This document shows positions 44,218-54,852 of a stretch of 64,000 nucleotides of DNA, in pieces (position 1 is the stretch's first letter; the number at the start of each line of letters is the position of its first letter). This DNA comes from Lampris incognitus. Its lineage: Eukaryota; Chordata; Actinopteri; Lampriformes; Lampridae. Under the pieces are notes generated by a model. It did no database searches. It worked only from the letters and a program-made list of their open reading frames with translations, and was not told where the DNA came from. Both the position numbers and the translations under genes were made by a program. The stretch lies in NCBI RefSeq assembly GCF_029633865.1, contig NC_079213.1, positions 94,711,016 to 94,775,015 on the forward strand. The letters are read 5' to 3'.

Positions 44218-44392
44218 TGTGGCAGGAATGAGGAAAAACACAGGAGACCAAGGCGAGTTTGATGTTTATTCCTCAACTCCAAAAACCAACTGCAGCAGGA
44301 ACAACCCTGCACCGGCGAGCCCGGGAACGTAAACCACGCCCCCAGCTCACAGTCCTGCTGGGTGAGAGGCATAGCCCCCAGTGTCCGCCACA
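44218..44392 (-). repeat. 5' LTR of element A
   Basis: 175 bp. It differs from the 3' LTR at three positions by eye. Confidence 0.93.
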
Positions 44393-44466
44393 ATATGTTT
44401 ATTTCTGTTATTGTGTAACTGTATTGTTCTTGATAATATGAGGAGTGTCTGTTGTTGTCCATGTAT

Positions 44467-44929
44467 CAGTGATGTGCAGTCAGGGAGGGCAGTGCCTCAC
44501 CCAGGCTAATAAGAAGGGGAAAAAAAAGAAATATCATGATAGTTACCCAAAAATATTTATTTGTTTATTGATTTTTTTACTTCAATCTGCTAAGATTGTT
44601 GTAAAAAAACAATAACAATGTAAAACTTGTTGTTTTATCAATAAAAGGCATGCCCTATTCAGGATTGCTTGCTCCCAAAGCTAGCATTCGTGAATGCAGG
44701 CTGCTGAGGCAGAGTCTGCTTGTGCCTCCCTCTGGAGTGTGGGTAAGTACTGACTGCCTACCCAGCCATGGACCTCACTGCACATTACTCCTATGTATGT
44801 ATTGTGCTGCAGAATGTAAAGTGTACCAAAAACAAATTCCACCAGCCTTGGTCGTGTGGCTAATGAGGTAATCTATCTATCTATCTATTATCACTGGATA
44901 GGCAGTGCCTACCCTGACCGCACGTCATG
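44467..44929. mobile_element. Probable DNA-transposon remnant with inverted ends
   Basis: Left end cagtgatgtgcagtcagggagg; right end read inward ccatgacgtgcggtcagggtagg. Inside, at 44750-44785, is a second inverted terminus (read inward ATGTGCAGTGAGGTCCATGG) that matches the start of the repeat at 26514. No transposase is seen. Boundaries are approximate. Confidence 0.45.
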
Positions 44930-44991
44930 GATCAAATAAACTGTAAAATATTTTGCCTCAGCCAATTCTATGCTGCCATTTATGGGCAGTA

Positions 44992-45198
44992 CACTGTAAA
45001 TTCTAAAAGTTTACTTAAAAAATTAGGAAACCAATTACTTGGGAAAAGTAAATGAACTTAATTCTGTCAAGTTATGTGAAAATGATTTTATGAAATGATT
45101 TCGCATAACTTGACACAAGTTCATTTACTTGCTTTTCCCAAATGTAATCAGTTTCCTAATTTTTTTTAAGTAAACTTAACTTTTAGAATTTACAGTGT
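44992..45198. mobile_element. Palindromic (foldback) MITE, 207 bp
   Basis: The two halves are inverted copies: cactgtaaattctaaaagtt at the left pairs with aacttttagaatttacagtg at the right, and the match runs nearly to the centre (tcaagttatg / cataacttga). No coding capacity. Confidence 0.85.
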
Positions 45199-46130
45199 GC
45201 TTCATTACATTTCATGTACAAGATTTATTCTTTTGGGCAGAAGCGTCTCTTTTCTTGTATGTACAGTCTGTTTTTGAGGTGTTTACATGGCATGCAAGTC
45301 ACACTAAGAAGAAATCTGTTACAGTTTTAGCCGTTTTACACATGCCATTTTAAGTTGAAAGGGATTATTTTGCCTTTCTTTTCCTGCGCATGCACCTTCA
45401 TTGGCACATACTAAGGCTTAGCCTGCAGAAGTGAAACAGGAGCCACAAAAAAAAAGACCATCAGGATGCTCCTGTTCTTCCTACGTCCATTCACTACAGT
45501 GACTCTCTCGCCCACCCCAGTGTAAGTCCCTTTTGCACTCTAATATTCACACTATTATTCAACTCTCATATTTGTACATCAGTTATTATACTGTTTGGCT
45601 ATGGTAGCATTGCACAGTAGTAGTATAGCACATTAAAACTTAAGTTTTTCATGTCTTCCACTGCTGGTGTGCTGATGTTGAGGAGCAAGAAGCAAAACTT
45701 CAAACTTCAACAATGCTCCCTGGGGCTTCTTAGTGATCCATCTCCACAGTTGGGAAACTTAGGTTCTGACATAGGCAGATCACCCCCCCCCCCGACTCTC
45801 CAACACCGGCACACTAACACACATACACATAGGCATACTCATGTACATCTTCAGATGGGCTGATGTATGGCACCAGTATGCCCCAGGTGGGCCCTATCCC
45901 CATCCCCGCTGCCAATCAGGACAGATACTCCCATTACCTGAGCACAGATACTGTCATTCTGCAGAAACACAAATTTGTACCACCTCATTGGCACCACACT
46001 ACCAGTGGTGGGGCCAACACACGAGTTGACTGGTGTTGAATCTACTGCACACAGAACATGCAGCATGTTGCCTGGACTGACAATGACTTGAAGCAGTATA
46101 GACTAGGAATTAGGGATTAAATGGCTGTGC
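45199..46130. other. Intergenic DNA, nothing recognised
   Basis: Contains a C-run at about 45782-45792 and a short CA-rich patch. No exon or known repeat was recognised. Confidence 0.45.
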
Positions 46131-46439
46131 TGCTCAATGATCTGCATATCTACTACTATTTTCAGCTGCTCCCATTAGGGGTCACCACAGTGGATCATCT
46201 GTTTCCATCGCTTCCTGTCCTCTGCATCTTCCTGTCATGCCAGCCCACCTGCATGTCCTCTCTCACCACATCCATAAACCTACTCTTTGGCCTTCCTCTT
46301 TTGCTTTTCCCTGGCAGCTCCATATTCAGCGTCCTTCTCCCAATATACCCAGCATCTCTCCTCCACATGCCCAAATCATCTCAATCTTGCCTCTCTTGCT
46401 TCGTCTCCAAACCGTCCAACCTGAGCTGTCCCTCTAATA

Positions 46440-46645
46440 CAGGGGTGTCAAACTCCAGGCCTCAAGGGCCGCAGTGTCTGCAGGTATTTGTTGCAACCAT
46501 GCACTACACCACCTGATTAAACTAGTTCCTTTCCCTCCTTGATCAAGGAGGTGAGCTAATTAGTGAAATCAGGTGGTGTAGTGCACGGTTGCAACAAATA
46601 CCTGTAGACACTGCGGCCCTCGAGGCCTGGAGTTTGACACCCCTG
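46440..46645. mobile_element. hAT-type palindromic MITE, 206 bp
   Basis: Ends CAGGGGTGTCAAACTCCAGG are inverted at both sides and the whole element is nearly palindromic. A perfect 8-bp duplication ctctaata is at 46432-46439 and 46646-46653. It sits in the C-terminal part of the RTE-like LINE. Confidence 0.95.
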
Positions 46646-46835
46646 CTCTAATATATTCGCTCCTAATCCTGTCCTTCATCACTCCCCCAATGAAAATCTT
46701 AGCATCTTCTATTCTGCCACCTCCAGCTTCACCTTCTGTCTTTTCATCAGTGCCACTGTCTCCAAACCATATAACATGGCTGGTCTCACTACCATCTAGT
46801 AAACCTTCCCTTTAACGCTTGCTGGTACCCTTCTG

Positions 46836-47744
46836 TCACAAATCACTCCGGACGCTCTTCTCCACCCACTCCAGCCTGCCTGCGCTCTCTTCTTCACTTC
46901 TCTTCCGCCCTGCCAAAAAAAAAATTGACCCCAAGTATTCAAACTCATACACCTTCATCACCTCTACTCCTTGCATCCTCGCCATTCCGCTGTCATCCCT
47001 CTCGTTCACGCATATGTATTCCGTCTTACTCCTACTCACTTTCATTCCTCTTCTCTCCAGTGGATACCTCCACTTCTCCAAGCTGTCCTTAACCTGCACC
47101 CTACTCTCGCTACAGATCACAACGTCATCCGTGAACATCATAGTCCACAGAGACTCCTGCCTGATCTTGTCCATCACCATTGCAAACAAAGGGCTCAGAG
47201 CTGACCGTTGATGTAATTCCACCTTGAACCCATCTGTCATTACAACCACACACCTCATCACTGTCACACTGCCCTCATACATATCCTGCACCATTCCTAC
47301 ATACTTTGACTTGACTTGACTCCCGACTTCCTCATACAATACCACACCTCTCGGCACTCTGTCATATGCTTTCTCTAAATTCACAAAGACGCAATGTAAC
47401 TCTTTCGGATCTTCTCTATACTTCTTCATCAACATTCTCAGAGCAAACATTACATCTGTAGTGCTCTTTCGTGGCATGAAACCATACTGCTGCTCGCTAA
47501 TCGTCACCTCTCCTCTTAACCTAGTAGTTTCTATTACTCTTTCCCATATCTTCATGCTGTGGCTGATCAACTTTATACCTCTGTAATTGCTACAGTTCTT
47601 TCTGCACATCACCCTTATTTTTGAAAATCGCTGTCCTAAACACCTCCATGCCTCTACAGGTATGTCATCTGGACCAACTGTCTTTCCACTCTTCATAGCT
47701 GCCCTCACTTCCTCCTTGCTAATCCACCGCACCTCATGATTCAC
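46836..47744 (-). pseudogene. RTE-like LINE reverse transcriptase
   Basis: A 302-codon minus-strand frame: NCSNYRGIKLISHSMKIWER, EQQYGFMPRKSTTDVMFALR, CVFVNLEKAYDRVPRGV, then the catalytic MMFTDDVVICSES (TDD where functional copies usually have ADD) and MKVSRSKTEYICVNERDDSG. The GPDDIPVEAW motif lies at the N-terminus. The domain is largely intact but the ORF is broken on both sides. Confidence 0.85.
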
Positions 47745-48035
47745 TATCCTTACATTATCGAACCTTCTTTTTCTTCATTCATCAGCCCCTCATAGTACTC
47801 CTTCCACCTTTTCAACACACTCTACACGCTTGTCAGCACATTTCCATCTCTATCCTTGATCACCCTAACCTGCTGCACATCCTTCCCAGCTCAGTCTCTC
47901 TGTCTAGCCAATCGGTGCAAGTCCTTTTCTCCTTAGTGTCTAACCTCTCATACAACTCACCATACGCCTTTGTCGCTTCTCTTTGCTTTACACTGCATCT
48001 CCTTGTATTCTTGTCTACTTTCTTCATCTCTCTGA

Positions 48036-49025
48036 CTATCCCACTTCCTTTTCCAAATGCTTCCTCTGTATACTTTGCTGTACTTCCTCATTCCACCACC
48101 TAGTCTGATTGTCTTCCTTCATCTCTCCAGATGACAAACCAAGTACCTTCCTAGTTGCCTCCCTCACTATTTCTGCAGTGCTTGCCCAGCCATCTGGCAA
48201 CTCTTCACTACCACCCAGTGCCTGTCTTAACTCCTCCCTGAACTCCACACAACAGTCCTCCTTCTTCAACTTCCATCATTTGCTCCTTGGCTCTGCCTTC
48301 ACTCTTCTTCTTCTTGGGTCTCCAAAATCATCCGACAGACCACCATCTGATGTTGCCTAGCTACGTTCTCCCCTGTCACCACCTTGCAGTCTCCAATCCC
48401 TTTCAGAGCACACCTCCTACACAAGATATAGTCCACCTGTGTGAACTTTCCTCCACTCTTGTCATTGTGTTCCTCCATTTTCTTTAAATATGTATTCACC
48501 ACAGCCATATCCATCCTTTTCACAAAATCCACCATCAGTTCTTCCACATTCCTCTCCTTGACACCGTACCTACCCATCACCTCTGTTTCCTTGACCAACA
48601 TGCCCAAGTCCTCCAATCACCATCTCTCCTCCTTGGGTACCCTTTCCACCACTTCATCTAATTCACTCCAGAATTCTTCTTTTGCTTCCATCTCACACCC
48701 AACTTGAGGGACATATGCACTGATAACATTTATCAACACAACTTCGATTTCCAGTTTCATACTCGTTACTCTGTCTTGACACCCTCTTCACCTCCAACAC
48801 ACTCTTGACATACTCTTCTTTCAGAATGACTCCTACCCCATTTCTCCTCCCATTCACACCATGGTAGAAGAGTTTGAACTCTCCAATACCCCTGGCCTCA
48901 CTCCCCTTCCAACTGGTTTCTTGCACACACAGTATAGTTGCCTTCCTTCTCTCCATCATATCAGCCAGCTCTCTCCCTTTACCAGTCATAGCGCCAACAT
49001 TCAAAGTTCCAACTCTCACCTCCAC
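48036..49025 (-). pseudogene. RTE-like LINE AP-endonuclease and linker
   Basis: Three minus-strand frames in succession. The start of the endonuclease is at 49025 (VGTLNVGAMTGKGRELADMM, ILCVQETSWKGSEARGIGEF). A second part (48616-48299) holds MAVVNTYLKK and FTQVDYILCRR. A third (48269-48036) is the linker with QTRWWNEEVQQSI. Frameshifts separate them. Confidence 0.8.
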
Positions 49026-49869
49026 ACTCCGACTCTTCCTCCTCTCCTACTGCCTCTGGACATGCCTTCCCTCTCTCCTTCACCCAACAGTGAAGTTTCC
49101 ACTGGCACTCTGCTGGCCAACAGTACCAGTAGTGGTCATTGGTAACCCGCGCCTTGACCGATCCAGTATGGAAAACTGATTCATGATCCGCATATTTGGG
49201 CAAATGCGTTGCTGAAATGTCTTGTGATGTAGGCTGAAAGGTACAGGCTACAGATTCCTGCATGCCTGACAAATCCCGCATAGGCCCCTCCTTGCAGTAT
49301 TGACCGGACTTCACTTGTAGAGTTGGTGCAACCTGGGCAGCACTCAGCTGGCTAAAGCCTAATGGGACCACGGACTGGTGGTTATAAAAATCCCACACAT
49401 CCCTTGCTCATAAGTGCCTAACAAGTGGGCAGTCCGGACTCCGCAATCCGACCATCACATCACTTGGGTACAACCTGTGGTCGATTCCATTGTCTTCACT
49501 CTTGTGTTGCCATGGAACTAGATCCTCCCAGGCCAAGCAGTGTGGACCAGCGTCATGACAAGATCACCACTTTAACCAAGGCTTTAGCGAATGGCTAAAG
49601 GGACTGCATCATCCTGGAAGCTCCTAACTCCAAAGGCACACAATTGGCGGCAAGGATCTGATGGTCATCTCTACATGAACCTGGGAAACTTTGTGTGGAT
49701 TCGGTAGCAACCTTGCAATGGAGCAGCCATTTTTAGGGACAGCGCTGCTCCCCCCCAATCAGGGTAAGACCTAGAAAATGTGGGCTAAAGACAGCTGTTT
49801 CCCATGTCTTCTGACTGGAATACCGCATCCAGTGGGAAATCCATTTCTCGCGGGCGAAATAAGGAAGTT

Positions 49870-51160
49870 TTTACACTACTGACTTTTGGAACCTGGAACA
49901 TTGGGACTCTTCTTGATCAGAATGACTCTGATAGACCGGAACGATAAACTGCCCTTATTGCACAACAACTCTCGTTTCAACAATGATCTTGCGGCTCTTC
50001 AAGAGACAATACTTGCAGATGAAGGCCAACTCGAAGAAAAAGGTCTCGGATATACATTCATTATCAGAAATGGACCGCCGAATTCATGGAGCCGACTTTG
50101 CGATCAGATCCAAACTTGTCCGTGACCTGAATCTAACACCTGTCTGCATTAACAAATGCATTCTCTCCATCAGATTGCCACTTCAAAATGGATACTTCCC
50201 GACTGCCATCAGCGCTTCTGCTCTGACTCTTGATGCTGACAATGAGGTGAAAATTGCCTTCTACAACACCCTATCAAGAACTATTTCCACCGTTCCAGCA
50301 GCTGACAAGCTCATCCTCAACGCTCGCATTGGCAGAGACAGTACAACATGGAGCAACATCATTGGGAAGCATGGAGTCGATAAATGCAACTCAAATGGAA
50401 GCCTTCTTCTTGGCCTCTGTGCAGAACATGGCCTCACCATCACAAATACTATCTTCCAACTCAAAATGAGCCAGAAAACTACCTGGACACATCCGCGATC
50501 CCACCACTGGCATCTCATTGGCTTTGTGATTGTACGCATGAGGACCGATCCAATGTCTATGTCACCAAGGCACTCCCGCATGCTGATGACTGTTGGACCG
50601 ATCATAGGCTGGTCATCTCCAAGCTCCATCTGTGATTCAAACCTAAACCTAGACACCCTGCCATGACCATTCAGCTAAAGAAAATCGACGTCCGAAAGCT
50701 TGAACATCTCAGCCTAAGAAGAAACTCCCGGAATAAGGTCACAGAAGTCCTGAAGGATGTTGCCCTCATCAAAAACAACCCCATATCAAACTGGATAAAC
50801 CTAAAAACGACCCTCCTCACTGTAGCTGAAACCGAAATTGGTATTCTGAAAAGATGTCACCAGGATTGGTTTGATAAGAACAACCAGGAAATTTTCAACC
50901 TGATCAGCACAAAGAATCAAGCTCGTCTCTCCTGGGAGAAAGATAGAACCTCCAAAACGAAAGAAGAGTACTACAAGACACTGAAATCAAACACCCAAGC
51001 TCAATTCTGCTCCATGAAGGATGCTTGGTGGCAAAGTAAAGCCCTTGAGATCCAGGGCTGCGCAGACCAGAACCACCTCCACAACTTCTTCTCTGCTACC
51101 CGTGCCATCTACGGACCCATCAAGACCGCATCAACACCAATGAAAGCAGAGGAAAAGTAA
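49870..51160 (+). pseudogene. Second LINE: AP-endonuclease and linker region
   Basis: The frames encode TFGTWNIGTLLDQNDSDRPE, then NNDLAALQETILADEGQLEE, GYTFIIRN, FAIRSKLVRDLN, LILNARIGRDSTTWSNIIGK and CWTDHRLVISKLHL, the usual endonuclease motifs. Then comes a 165-codon linker frame (50663-51160) rich in Lys/Asn with QARLSWEKDRTSKTKEEYY. Several frame changes are present. Confidence 0.8.
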
Positions 51161-51289
51161 CAATTCTGAGGGACGACGTAGCCATCAGCCAACGATGGAG
51201 ACAGCACTACCACCAGCTCCTCTGCAAACCATTACAAGCGTCTCTGGACTGCCTTGATGGCCTACCCACTCTGCTGCAAAAACCGTGGA

Positions 51290-52475
51290 TGTCTGCACCT
51301 CCTTCCACCAAGGAGCTTCAAACAGCGATCGCTCAGATGCGCAACAACAAAGCGGCTGGCCCCGATGGAATCCCTGCAAAACTGTACAAGTATGGAGGAC
51401 TGCCTCTTCAGAAGTGACTGTACGAAATCATACTGCAGATCTGGGAAACCCGGACCACCCCAGCTGATTTCAGAGATGCAAACATCACCATTTTCAAAAA
51501 AGGGGACCGAGGAGTGTGCGGCAATTACAGAGGAATTTCCCTTCTCTCAACAGCTGGGGAAATTCTGTTGCGGATCCCTCTGACTCATCTCACCACCCTG
51601 GCCGAAGGAGTTCTCCCTGAATCCCAAAGCAGTTTTCGATCCCACAGAGGGACCGCCAATATGATCTTTGCGGCACAACAGCTCAAGGAGAAGGCAAGAG
51701 AACAACAGAAGACAATGTTTTTCATCTTTTTCGACCTTGAGAATACATTTGATTCTCTTCCGAGAGCCATTTTGTGGGACGTGCTATCCAAATCTGGATG
51801 CCCTGCCCACTTCATCCAGATAATTTGCACCCTCCATGATACCATGAAAGGCTGTCTGTTTCCGTGGAACCCTTTCAGAGCCTTTCCCCATAGATTGTGG
51901 AGTAAAGCAAGGCTGTGTTCTAGTGCCTACGTTATTTATAAAGTCAACAGCCATTACCGCTTTGGTGGCAGCCTGTTCAATCTTCAGTGCTTGAAGTCTA
52001 AGAATAAGACATCCACCAATGTCATCATTGAGCGTCAATATGCCGATGATAATGCTGCTCCTGCCATGACTCCAGAAGGTCTTCAGTCAATCACCAGCTC
52101 CTTTGTTCAGGCCTACGAAACTTTTGGCTTTTCTGTGAACATCAAGGAAACCAAAACGCTTGCTGATGTGCCTCAGGATACTCCAGGAGTTCCACTTCAA
52201 ATCACCACCCTTGGCCAACCTATAGAACAAGTTCAACCCTTTCAGTACCTTGGAATTATCCTCGAAGAAACATGTAGTCTAGAACCAGATATCACCAACA
52301 GACTGAAAGCTGCCCACACTGCCTTTGGCTGACTTTCTCACCATGTTTTCTATGATTGTGATCTCAAGACATCTACCAAAATTATGGTTTACCGTGCAGT
52401 GGTTCTTTTCAACCCTCCTGTACGGTTGTGAAGCCTGGAACCTCTACAAGTACCAAATCCATAAACTAGAATGCT
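51290..52475 (+). pseudogene. Second LINE: reverse transcriptase
   Basis: Motifs in order: MRNNKAAGPDGIPAKLY, FKKGDRGVCGNYRGISLLST, LPESQSSFRSHRGTANMIFA, MFFIFFDLENTFDSLPRAI, the catalytic RQYADDNAA near 52035, and PFQYLGIILEETCSLEPDI. A TGA near 51416 and other lesions break it. RT-side coding ends near 52475 (HKLECFC), where an unrelated insert begins. Confidence 0.8.
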
Positions 52476-52920
52476 TCTGTAACCCTTCTTTAATAAGGAT
52501 AGAATTTTACCTCAAGGGTAGGTATAGTATGAGTTGACTGTGTGTAAATAATCTGGACAAGGCACAAGGTAAGTAGAGTTGCATGGAATTGTACTTTAGA
52601 TAGATGTAGATAGGGAATAACAGTATGTACCAATATTCATATGATGGTTCCCAAATACAAAAAAATAAAAAATATACATGCCAAATACAAGTATGAATTA
52701 TACACTGATATGTTGCAGTGCTGCAATACCCCTGTTGTGCACAACACCCAAATAAACAAAAATAATAAATAAAAGGAGATATCTCGTTGGGGCCCTTAAC
52801 TGGAAGTTTTACTTGAATAATTCCATGAAGTGAATGGCTACTGAAACAGTCTTACTTGAATAAATTTGTGGTGTTTCCTGGCTCACAGTTCATCCAGTTC
52901 GCCAACAGGAGGCGCTACGC

Positions 52921-54065
52921 CAGGGGTCTCCAACCTTTTTTCCTCTGAGAGCTTCTTTTACAAAATGAAAACGGCCGAGAGCGACTCGTGTTCTCAAACA
53001 TTTATTCTCATAGCTTATTTCAAACTAAACAAACTGAATAAGCTTGTTTTGCCTAAACATTCACAAAATGTTGGTTTCCACAACTCACATTTTGTATTAA
53101 AACAATCACAAAAAGTATTTAATTCACCTGCATGTGCGTTTTGTATTTCTGCATGCATTTCTTTCTAGTCTATCTCACACTATCAAATTAAAATATGAAT
53201 GCTGTCAAAACAAAATGCAATTACAAATACACAGATATTATTACTTATTCACTTGTCATTTTGTTATATCTGTCCACATGTCACTGTATCACTTCACAAG
53301 AGTATTCACATGTACAGTGGTATGTGTGATGTGTATTCAGTCTTTTGTAGTTAGTGAGATGACTGGCACTGCATGGAGTCAACAAGAGAGGCATATGCGA
53401 GAGTGTATCCACTCAGGTTCACTCTTATGGAGTCATCTGTCAGTCTTTTTCTGAATTTTGATTTCATGACATTCATGTCAGAAAAGGCCGACTCACAGAG
53501 GTATGTAGACCCAAACAAAGCAGACATTTTCAGAGCTGCTTGGTGAAGATTCTTATAGTTATCTGGCTCTACTAAGCTCCAGAAATGCTGAGAATGCTGT
53601 TGAGCCTTTAACTGCACATTATTTTGAAGGTTTATTACCTCAGTTTCCATTTCTACAGGATCAACACAGAAAAGTTCAGCAATCTGTCCTGAAAGCTCAC
53701 TTATGTCCACATCCATGAAGGGGTTGGCCATAAATGTCACACAGGGCTCAAGTTTCTCAAAGTCACTGAATCTGTCTGCAAACTCCTGTCCAAGCCTTGA
53801 CAAGAGGTCACAATACTTGGAAACATTTAAAACGCTGGCTGCACCTGTGTGACTTTCCAACATCTTTGTGACACAGGGGAAGTGCTGAAACCTTTTGTTT
53901 TTCACTTGCTGAATGTACAATGACAGTTTTGCACTGAACGCATTAACAACACTGATCATATCAGATATGTTTTTATCTTTGCCTTGTAACTGTAGGTTCA
54001 GGTCATTCATAAATGTAAATGAGCTATTGTAATATGATAGGGGGTTACACTTCCACCGGCAAAAA
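52921..54065 (-). pseudogene. hAT transposase, C-terminal two-thirds, truncated at its 5' side
   Basis: A long minus-strand frame (about 54060 to 53351) encodes MNDLNLQLQGKDKNISDMIS, DRFSDFEKLEPCVTFMANPF, LKAQQHSQHFWSL and the hAT dimerisation motif LFGSTYLCESAFSDMNVMKS. It resembles the ZBED/SCAND3/GTF2IRD2-type hAT proteins. A hAT terminus (CAGGGGTCTCCAACCTTTTT) lies at 52921. The other end is missing: the frame runs straight into LINE sequence at about 54065. Confidence 0.78.
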
Positions 54066-54430
54066 CTGAGAAGTATTCTGGGAATTTCTTGGCAAGAATG
54101 GGTCACCAACAATCAAGTTCTCGAAAGAGCCGATCTCCTTTCCATCGAGACGATAATTGAACGTCACCAGCTGCGGTGGCTTGGCCACATCCAGAAGATG
54201 CCAAACGACAGACTCCCGAAACAAATTTTATATTCCGAACTGACTGAAGGTCAAAGACAAAGAGAAGCTCCCAAAAAACGCTACAAGGACTGTATCAAGG
54301 GAACGCTGATCACCTTCAACATCGACCCTAAGAACTGGGGAAAAAGTAGCGGAAAATCGAAAACACTGGAGAGCTGGCTGCCTGGCTGGTTCCATCAAGG
54401 CTGAAACTGACAAACGAATGCATGCGGAAG
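54066..54430 (+). pseudogene. Second LINE: C-terminal region
   Basis: Encodes LRSILGISWQEWVTN, LSIETIIERHQLRWLGHIQK, KMPNDRLPKQILYSELTEGQ and KKRYKDCIKGTL, the usual C-terminus of this LINE type. It continues the ORF interrupted near 52475. Confidence 0.8.
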
Positions 54431-54819
54431 AAAAAGCGCTGCCGCCGGAAAATCCGCCAAGAACAGAGAGCCACAGGAATGAGTCCACCCCCTACAATCC
54501 CCTGTCCATGCTGTTCCAGTCTCTTCTATTCTCACCTTGGACTGTCAAGCCATCTTCGTTTCAAGCAAACACCTTAATCTCTTGGAATGGATCCTCGGAC
54601 ACGAGAGACACCAACGAACAAAACATTTGGGCAAAGATTTTACACCGGATGCTCTTGCTGACGCAACCCTCCCCATTTATCCGGGCTTGGGTCTGGCACT
54701 AAGAATGCACTGAGTTGTGGATCCTCAGTGTCTGGGTTGCTCAATAATCTGCATATAATAGGCATTATTAGACGCATACCATTAGATGGATGTACAATAT
54801 GTACGCACAATAAGCGTGT

Positions 54820-54822
<3 letters not shown>

Positions 54823-54850
<28 letters not shown>
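54823..54850. repeat. (AC)n microsatellite
   Basis: Fourteen AC units just outside the LINE duplication. Confidence 0.9.

Positions 54851-54852
<2 letters not shown>

Larger units (their letters stand above)
28631..44392 (-). mobile_element. Ty3/gypsy LTR retrotransposon A, split by element B
   Basis: Two 175-bp LTRs (28631-28805 and 44218-44392, TG...CA ends) flank gag, protease, RT, RNase H and integrase in the gypsy order on the minus strand. The target duplication is ATAT (28627-28630 and 44393-44396). Removing element B and one copy of its 5-bp duplication leaves about 4.26 kb, a normal gypsy length. The LTRs differ at three positions by eye. Frameshifts near 30.82, 30.21 and 29.45 kb inactivate it. 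The gag ATG at 44197 is only 20 nt from the LTR edge, so the leader is little more than the primer-binding site (TTGGTGACCCCGA). The clade is not assigned. Confidence 0.93.
49205..54624 (+). mobile_element. Second LINE (plus strand) nested in the RTE-like LINE
   Basis: It is flanked by an 11-bp duplication atttgggcaaa (49194-49204 and 54625-54635) within the 5' UTR of the outer LINE. Order: a 5' region of about 650 bp, AP-endonuclease from about 49870, linker, RT, then an interruption from about 52475 to 54065, then the C-terminal region and 3' end. Multiple stops and frameshifts. The endonuclease-RT type is like the elements annotated in fish as craniofacial-development-protein-2-like; the clade is not assigned. 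Confidence 0.78.
46150..54737 (-). mobile_element. RTE-like LINE (minus strand), near full-length, split by a second LINE
   Basis: It is flanked by a 19-bp direct repeat with one mismatch (tgctcaatgatctgcatat at 46131-46149, tgctcaataatctgcatat at 54738-54756). On the minus strand it starts with a 5' UTR (54737 to 54625), is interrupted by the plus-strand LINE at 49205-54624, resumes at 49204, then carries AP-endonuclease, RT and C-terminal region, and ends in a TAGTAG-type tail at 46150. Without inserts it is about 2.9 kb. Stops and frameshifts make it dead. It is the same family as the truncated copy at 6258-7147. Confidence 0.82.

Noticed and set aside
48979-49398. Minus-strand 139-codon frame as a gene
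   Set aside because: It crosses the junction between the two LINEs at 49204 and is a chance fusion of their untranslated and coding parts.
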